NCBI RefSeq assembly: GCF_024323335.1
Contig: NC_066581.1
Location: 446,673,816 to 446,737,815, forward strand
Reading direction: 5' to 3'
DNA: 64,000 nt
Source: Lathyrus oleraceus
Lineage: Eukaryota; Streptophyta; Magnoliopsida; Fabales; Fabaceae
Position 1 is the first letter of the stretch; each line of letters opens with the position of its first letter. The notes under the pieces are model-generated. The model saw only the letters and a list, made by a program, of their open reading frames with translations, was not told where the DNA came from and did no database searches. The translations under genes and the position numbers were made by a program. Positions 58,793 through 64,000 of the stretch are shown in pieces.

Positions 58793-59155
58793 GTTCTTGG
58801 TCATCAAGATGAGTCAGGGAAGAAAAAATATGCAATTTACTACCTCAGTTAGAAGTTCACCGACTGTGAGACTCGATATTCTATGCTTGAGAAAACATGT
58901 TGTGCATTGACTTGGGCTGCTAAGTGTCTGCGCCAGTATATGTTGAATCATACTACTTGGTTGATATCAAAAATGGATCCAATCAATTACATTCTTGAGA
59001 AGCCTGCTTTAACTAGGAGGATCACTCGTTGGCAGATGTTGTTATCAGAGTATGATATTGAATACTAATCTCAGAAAGCTATTAAAGGTAGTGTCTTGGC
59101 TGACCATTTGGCTCACCAAACTATTGAAGATTATTAGTCAGTACATTATGATTTT
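58793..59155 (+). pseudogene. Ogre I RNase H (first), fragment
   Basis: VFLVIKMSQGRKKYAIYYL-type start degraded, then the conserved FTDCETRYSMLEKTCCAL.WAAK.LRQYM block and KMDPINYILEKPALT. In-frame stops near 58850, 59066 and 59134. Matches residues about 285-400 of A's open frame. Confidence 0.85.
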
Positions 59156-59581
59156 CCTAACGAAGAGATTTTGTACTTGAATATGAAATATTGTGATCAA
59201 CCGTTGCTTGAGGAAGGGCTAGAACCTGGTTCCCATTGGGGCATGGTATTTATTGGAACTGTTAATTCGTATTGTAATGGCATTGGGGCAGTGATTAATA
59301 CTCCTCAAGGCACTCATTTTCCATTGACATCTAGATTGACCTTCAAGTGTACAAACAATATGGCTGAGTATGAAGCTTGCATTATGGGGCTTGAAGGAGT
59401 CATTGATTTCAGAATTAAATACCTTGACGTCTATGGAGATTCAACTTTGGTTGTGAATCAGATTAAAGGTGAATGGGAGACGAATCAACCCGGCTTGATA
59501 CCATGAAAAGACTATGTGAGGAGGACTTAAACTTTCTTTACAAAGGTTGAGTTCCATCATATCCCTCGAGATGAAAACCGG
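59156..59581 (+). pseudogene. Ogre I archaeal-type RNase H (second)
   Basis: HWGMVFIGTVNSYCNGIGAVI, KCTNNMAEYEACIMG, YGDSTLVVNQI. The first catalytic Asp is replaced by Ile (FIG where A has FDG), so the domain would be inactive. A TGA at 59504-59506 interrupts it; a further stop near 59528 follows before the integrase frame. Confidence 0.85.
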
Positions 59582-60963
59582 ATGGTAGATGCTCTTGCAA
59601 CCTTGGCTTCCATGATTGTGGTAAATTTTTGGAATGAGGTTCCTAATTTGACTGTGATGCATCTTGATAGGCCAACCCATGTGTTTGTTGTTGAAGAAGT
59701 CAAATATGAAAAGCCATGGTATTATGATATCAAATGTTTCCTCCAAAGTCAAATTTACCCGTCTGGGGAATCTTTGAAAGATAAGAAGACTTTGAGAAGA
59801 TTAGCTAGTAACTTCTACCTGAATAGTGATGTTCTTTATAAGAGAAACTTCGATATGGTTTTGCTCAGATGCATGGATAGACACGAAGCATACCTGTTGA
59901 TGACTGAAGTCCATGAAGGTTCCTTTCGTACTCATTCCAATGGACATGCTATGGCAAAGAAGTTGTTGAGAGCAGGATACTATTGGCTGACAATGGAATC
60001 TGACTATTGCAAGTTTATGAAGAAATTCCATAAGTGTCAAATTTATGCATATAAGGTTCATGTTCCTCTGACACTGTTGAATATCATTTCCTTCCCATGG
60101 CCCTTCTCCATGTGGGGAATTGATATGATTGGCATGATTGAGCCAAAAGCTTCGAACGGGCATCGTTTCATTCTGGTGGCTATTGATTTCTTCATAAAGT
60201 GGGTTGAAGCGACATCGTATGCAAATGTGACCAAGCAAGTTGTTGTAAGGTTTATCAAGAATCATATTATATGTTTTTATGATGTGCCAAGTAAGATCAT
60301 TACTGATAATGGATCAACCTTGAACAACAATATGGTGGAAGCTCTTTGTAAAGACTTCAAGATTACACATCATAATTCTTCTCCCTACAGACCCAAGATA
60401 AATAGGGATGTTGAAGCTGCAAATAAGAACATTAAGAGGATCATTCAGAATATTGTTGTGACATACAAATATTGGCATGAGATGCTCCCATTTGCTTTGC
60501 ATGGGTACCTTACATCCATCCTCAGTTCAACAGGGGAAACCCATTTCTCTCTTGTCTATGGAATGGAAGTTGTGCTCCTCGTGGAAGTTGAGATCCCATC
60601 ATTGCATGTCTTGATGGAAGCCAAGTTGACAGAAGATGAATGGTGTCAGACCAGGTTTGACCAGCTCAATTTGATTGAAGAGAAGAGATTGACTTCCATG
60701 TGTTGTGGTAAGTTATATCAACAGAGAATGAAGAAAGCATTTGATAATAAGGTCAAGCCTCGTATGTTTAAAGAAGGTAACTTTGTGCTCAAGAAGATTA
60801 TATCTTTCAAACCTCATTTTAGGGGCAAATGGACTCCTAATTATAAAGGCCCATGTGTTGTTAAGAGAGCCTTTTCGGGCAGTGCTTTGATTTTACAACT
60901 ATGGATGGAGAAGAGTTCACTCGTCCTATGAATGCTGGTGCAGTCAAGAAATACTTCTCTTAA
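59582..60963 (+). pseudogene. Ogre I integrase, nearly intact
   Basis: Open for 449 codons from MVDALATLASM (59582), a linker that belongs to the end of RNase H. Zinc domain: HEGSF, THSNGH, then KKFHKCQ with the first Cys replaced by Phe. Core: D in MWGIDMIG, D in TDNGSTL, E in DVEAANK, all kept. C-terminus: RGKWTPNYKGP. A frameshift near 60890 puts the last 20 or so codons in another frame; the family stop is TAA at 60961-60963. Confidence 0.88.
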
Positions 60964-60980
60964 AAAAAAAGAACAATTCG

Positions 60981-61140
60981 CTAAATTGAAAATCCGATAA
61001 GGCGGCTTAGGCAAAAATGAGCGTCTCGGTGGATTGAAAACCCAAAAGGGAGATCCAGGAAAAAATTAGAGACACAAAATAGATATTTCATCCCGGTAGA
61101 TTCAATACCCCACCTTTGGGAAATCAAGGCAAAAATTAGG
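60981..61140 (+). other. Post-integrase hairpin cluster of Ogre I
   Basis: CTAA (60981) with TTAG (about 61007); TGGAT (61030-61034) with ATCCA (61053-61057) enclosing CCC-AAAA-GGG; then a weaker GTAGATT.../AAATC pair near 61100-61130. Same order and spacing as in B. Confidence 0.55.
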
Positions 61141-62669
61141 GATTATGGCAAGTAACTACATTCGGCTGGTCCGAATCTTTGAAGCAGTGTTTGAGCAGTC
61201 ATTTGGGTTCTGATTCATCATTTTCAACCGAAGATAAGCACAATGGATTTTGAAGTTGGTAGGGAAAGTAGTGATCATTATAATCAATGTATCCCTTTTC
61301 CATGTAAATTACGATTTTCAAAGTTTGTAAAGATCTGTGGAGTCCCGCCATTCACGGACTACCATTCTATTAAATGAAGTTGAGCTTTTATCCATTTATT
61401 TGATGATCTTTTTTTTTTGTTTTAAAATTGAATTTTTATGATGATAATTTTGAAATAAATAAATGAATAATTATTTTTCTTAAAATATTAAAAATATTCA
61501 CTTTAAGAATAATCGATTTCAGCAAGGAATGTCAACATCAATCTAAGAACAGGTAAGTCTTGAGGTGTGAGACATTATTGGTCTTTCCCAAGCAGTTGGT
61601 TTGGTAACTTTATTCTCTCCAACAGCTTGTCATTCATTCCCAGCGTGGTTAATAATTTTCTCCCCAAGTAACCTATTATCCCCGGTTGAGCTGATGATTG
61701 GTCCCCTTTCCAGTTCATCTTTCCCCGCTGAGGTGTCCAGGTTTTGCATTCCACGGTTTGTGACTTGATGAATGAACCCTGGATATCTTGAAACCATTAT
61801 TTGGTCTCCAAACTCCCAACGTATTTATTGGTATGTTGTGTAGCCGCGTTAGTTTCTCCCCTACGTGAGTTGACCGATTATCTTTACCTTGGAATTAGTT
61901 TATTCCGGAAGGTCACGGCATCCCCAGCAGTTTGCCTGTTCCTCATTCAGAGTTTTACCTCTTTAATCCTCAGTGGAGTTTCGTTTTCTAATGGAAGTTC
62001 TCTCATTCCTAACAGTATTTGGTTCTGAGCGGTATTGGTAACGTCCCCTGCAAGGTTGTCTCCCATTTATGGTGTTGACTTAAGATTACCCGTAGCTTTG
62101 ACTTATCAGGATCCTCAGCAGATTCGTGGCATGTTTGGTGGAATGCATGTTCTCTATGTCTCTCCCCATCCAAAGTTGAATTTATTTTAAGCTAGATGGT
62201 TTATCTTCATCCCTAGCAGATTCTCCAGTGGTTATTGAGATTAGTCGAGTGTTTTGTAGTGATGATTCAAATCTTCATTATTTGTATCCTTTGTGTTGTT
62301 TTGTCAGCATAATCATAATCGTAATCATACACATGCATATTCATGCATAAATCGCAGCATCAGATATTTCACTGTGCATTTTATCTTGTTGATTTGTTTC
62401 CTCTGATCCCCTGCTTTGGTGATATTATTTCCCCATTCAGATTTGGTGTGTTTGTCCTCCTTCAACTATAGAGTGTCAGCCCCTTAAGTAGAAAGAGTCT
62501 TTCCTTTCTCATTCCCCACTTAGTTATTTCCTCGTGGATGATTGTTATTTCAGTTTCCTCCCCAAAGTATCATTTGGATGGAACCACTCCCCTTGAGGTA
62601 TATCCTCATTGGGTTGAGTATTGTTTGACCGTTTCTTTCTAGCTCTTACCTAGATAGATCTTTTGGTCC
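61141..62669 (+). other. 3' region of Ogre I, first part
   Basis: Noncoding. Scattered TCCCCAGCAG-like motifs (about 61640, 61723, 61920, 62110, 62210). No gene recognised. Confidence 0.5.
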
Positions 62670-63275
62670 CCGAGGGTCTATTACCTAGTAACTGGTAATA
62701 TTCTTCTTGGTGTTGAGTACTTCCCCTTTACCCAGTAACCGGTAAAAAGTAATCTACTTATTTGTTGTTCCCTAGTGGATTCCTTTTCACGTTTCCACAA
62801 CAAGTTTATCCTTGATATGTTCATTCTAACCGGTGACGGATATTCTTCCTATTTGGTTTTCTATCTAGTAAAAAGGTAGTCGTAATCCCTATTTTCCTCC
62901 CAGAGAGTCTATCCTTGATATGTTCACTTTAGCCAGTGACGGATTTTCTCTTCTTTCCGGTCTTATACTCAGTAACGGGTAGATATAAATCCTATAAATC
63001 CTATGTTTACCGATGATGGATATTCTTACTTTGAGTTTATCCTTGATTTGTTCACTTTAATCAGTGACAGATACTCTCTCTTTGGTCTTCTACCCAGTAA
63101 CAAGTAGTTGTAATTCCTATTTGATTTCCCTAGTAGGTTATTCTTACCTAGTAACCGGTAATGAATATGCCTCATTTTTTCCAGCGAGTCATCCTTGATA
63201 TGTTTACACTAACCAGTCATTGATGCCCCTCTGCCAGAGTATATTACCTTCTTACCCAGTAACCGGTAATAGATA
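62670..63275 (+). repeat. Hairpin array ACC-CAGTAACC-GGT, Ogre I 3' region
   Basis: Same motif family as in B: TATTACC/GGTAATA (about 62678-62699), TTTACC/GGTAAA (about 62717-62736), CTATC/GGTAG (about 62863), TACT/GGTA with a T-G pair (about 62966), CTACC/AGTAG (about 63090), TTACC/GGTAA (about 63145 and 63252). Loops are close to CAGTAACC. Confidence 0.75.
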
Positions 63276-63809
63276 ATGTATCTCCTTTTACTCCTACGTT
63301 GAAGTTTTTCTTACCCAATTGAGTTTGGTTTCGTATTTCTTCATGAAATCGAATCCCCTTTTACACGAGTATGTCAACTTTGTTCTGATTTATGCATTTT
63401 CCCTGTAGTTGTTTCTTGCTATATTGGAGTTATCCCAATATATGCAGATCTCCTTTTCCCCCCGACCGAGTCTTTCCATTGATTTCTTTTCATGGAAATC
63501 TCCTCGTGTCTCCCAGCAATTTTTCAAGTCGTAGCCTGGCCTATGCATAACTTTTATTCCCCAGAGTCTCTATCTCCTCAGTGAGTTTTCCTTAAGGAAT
63601 GTATTATTCTCCTGTGGACTTTCAGTCTCTCCGGATTCTTTTTCCTTTGTGGCAATACGTTCCCCATAAATATTATTCTAACATCCATATAATATGCATC
63701 ATAAGGTCTCTTAGGGACCAAAATTTGTTTCTTGATGTTGTTATTTAAGTCCATTCTATTGAGTTGATACGAACATTTTAACCTTCATATCCTCAACTAG
63801 AATGTACAT
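63276..63809 (+). other. 3' region of Ogre I, last part
   Basis: Noncoding; resembles 34936-35385 of B upstream of its LTR. Nothing else seen. Confidence 0.5.
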
Positions 63810-63822
63810 AAATAGGAGAAGC
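63810..63822 (+). other. Purine-rich tract of Ogre I
   Basis: AAATAGGAGAAGC directly before the LTR start TGTAAGACCCC. Confidence 0.65.
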
Positions 63823-63957
63823 TGTAAGACCCCAATTTTGACCCTAAGATCCGTCATGCTATCTCATCATTTGCATTGGCTTTGGGATCACACCTTGGCA
63901 TCCTCCCTACCCCCTCATTCATTGAGTTTGCATTAGGAGAGATAACCAAGTACATTC
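63823..63957 (+). repeat. Start of 3' LTR of Ogre I
   Basis: TGTAAGACCCCAATTTTGACC and following sequence match the inverted H LTR end (58660-58787) closely, up to about 63957, where the match stops. Confidence 0.8.
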
Positions 63958-64000
63958 TGTAGCGGTAAATTCATGACCAATAAGCTATGGATAAACTTAA
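63958..64000. mobile_element. Possible boundary of a further inserted LTR
   Basis: The I LTR match ends and TGTAGCGG begins, the same 8 bases that open inverted Ogre LTRs A (11167, 27635) and F (39998). Only 43 bp are visible, so this is tentative. Confidence 0.4.

Larger units (their letters stand above)
58788..63957 (+). mobile_element. Element I: + strand Ogre fragment (pol to 3' LTR start)
   Basis: Begins at the H insertion inside the RT/RNase H region and continues through the second RNase H, integrase, hairpin-bearing 3' region, purine-rich tract and the first 135 bp of a family-2 LTR. The 5' half is beyond H, outside the window. It is the oldest layer in view. Confidence 0.88.

Overview
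The window is intergenic plant DNA made almost entirely of nested LTR retrotransposons, AT-rich and without a recognisable host gene, tRNA, rRNA or CRISPR. The combination of 15-20 kb Tat/Ogre-type Ty3/gypsy elements (4-4.6 kb LTRs, extra ORF1 before gag, tRNA-Arg-type primer site, second RNase H, tandem repeats after pol) with a SIRE/Maximus-type Ty1/copia element carrying an envelope-like ORF points to a legume, most likely Fabeae (pea, vetch, faba bean, lentil group). The organism is inferred from element families only.

Layout, outermost (oldest) to innermost. Element I is a + strand Ogre fragment (58788-63957: RNase H, second RNase H, integrase, 3' region, start of 3' LTR). Element H is a - strand Ogre (55164-58787: ORF1 and a partial 5' LTR) inserted in I. 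E/G is a + strand SIRE/Maximus copia array (39883-55163) inserted in H: the envelope-like end of copy E, a shared LTR, then a full gag-pol-env copy G and its 3' LTR. F (39998-44627) is a solo Ogre LTR inside E's envelope-like ORF, with target duplication CAAGG. Element B is a + strand, internally deleted Ogre (3398-39882) inserted in E. Element A is a - strand full-length Ogre (11167-31599) inserted in B's gag, with target duplication ATATG. C (1-3397) is an Ogre LTR inserted in B's 5' LTR and running off the left edge. LTR divergences compared by eye in short stretches (A about 2.5%, B about 3%, G about 9%) agree with this order.

Two Ogre LTR families occur. A and C read TGTAATA(T/C)CC... 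in element sense; B, F, H and I read TGTAAGACCC.... Their U3 parts differ but the last 200 bp or so of U5 is nearly shared. All coding regions carry stops or frameshifts, so nothing here looks autonomous, but domain order is clear. Ogre: ORF1, gag (CHHC knuckle), protease, probable intron, RT, RNase H, archaeal-type RNase H, integrase, repeat-rich 3' region, LTR. Copia: gag with two zinc knuckles, protease, integrase, RT, RNase H, UAG, envelope-like ORF, LTR.

The most interesting signals are RNA-level. (1) The copia pol frame ends in UAG CAA UUA, the tobamovirus-type readthrough context, and stays open into the envelope-like ORF. (2) The 3' regions of Ogres A, B and I hold arrays of small hairpins with constant loops and stems that change on both arms together. 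(3) A second hairpin set, often capped CCC-GAAA-GGG, follows integrase in all three. (4) A 33-bp array in A carries sense-strand copies of the primer tRNA 3' end (16/18), so complementary to the element's own primer-binding site.
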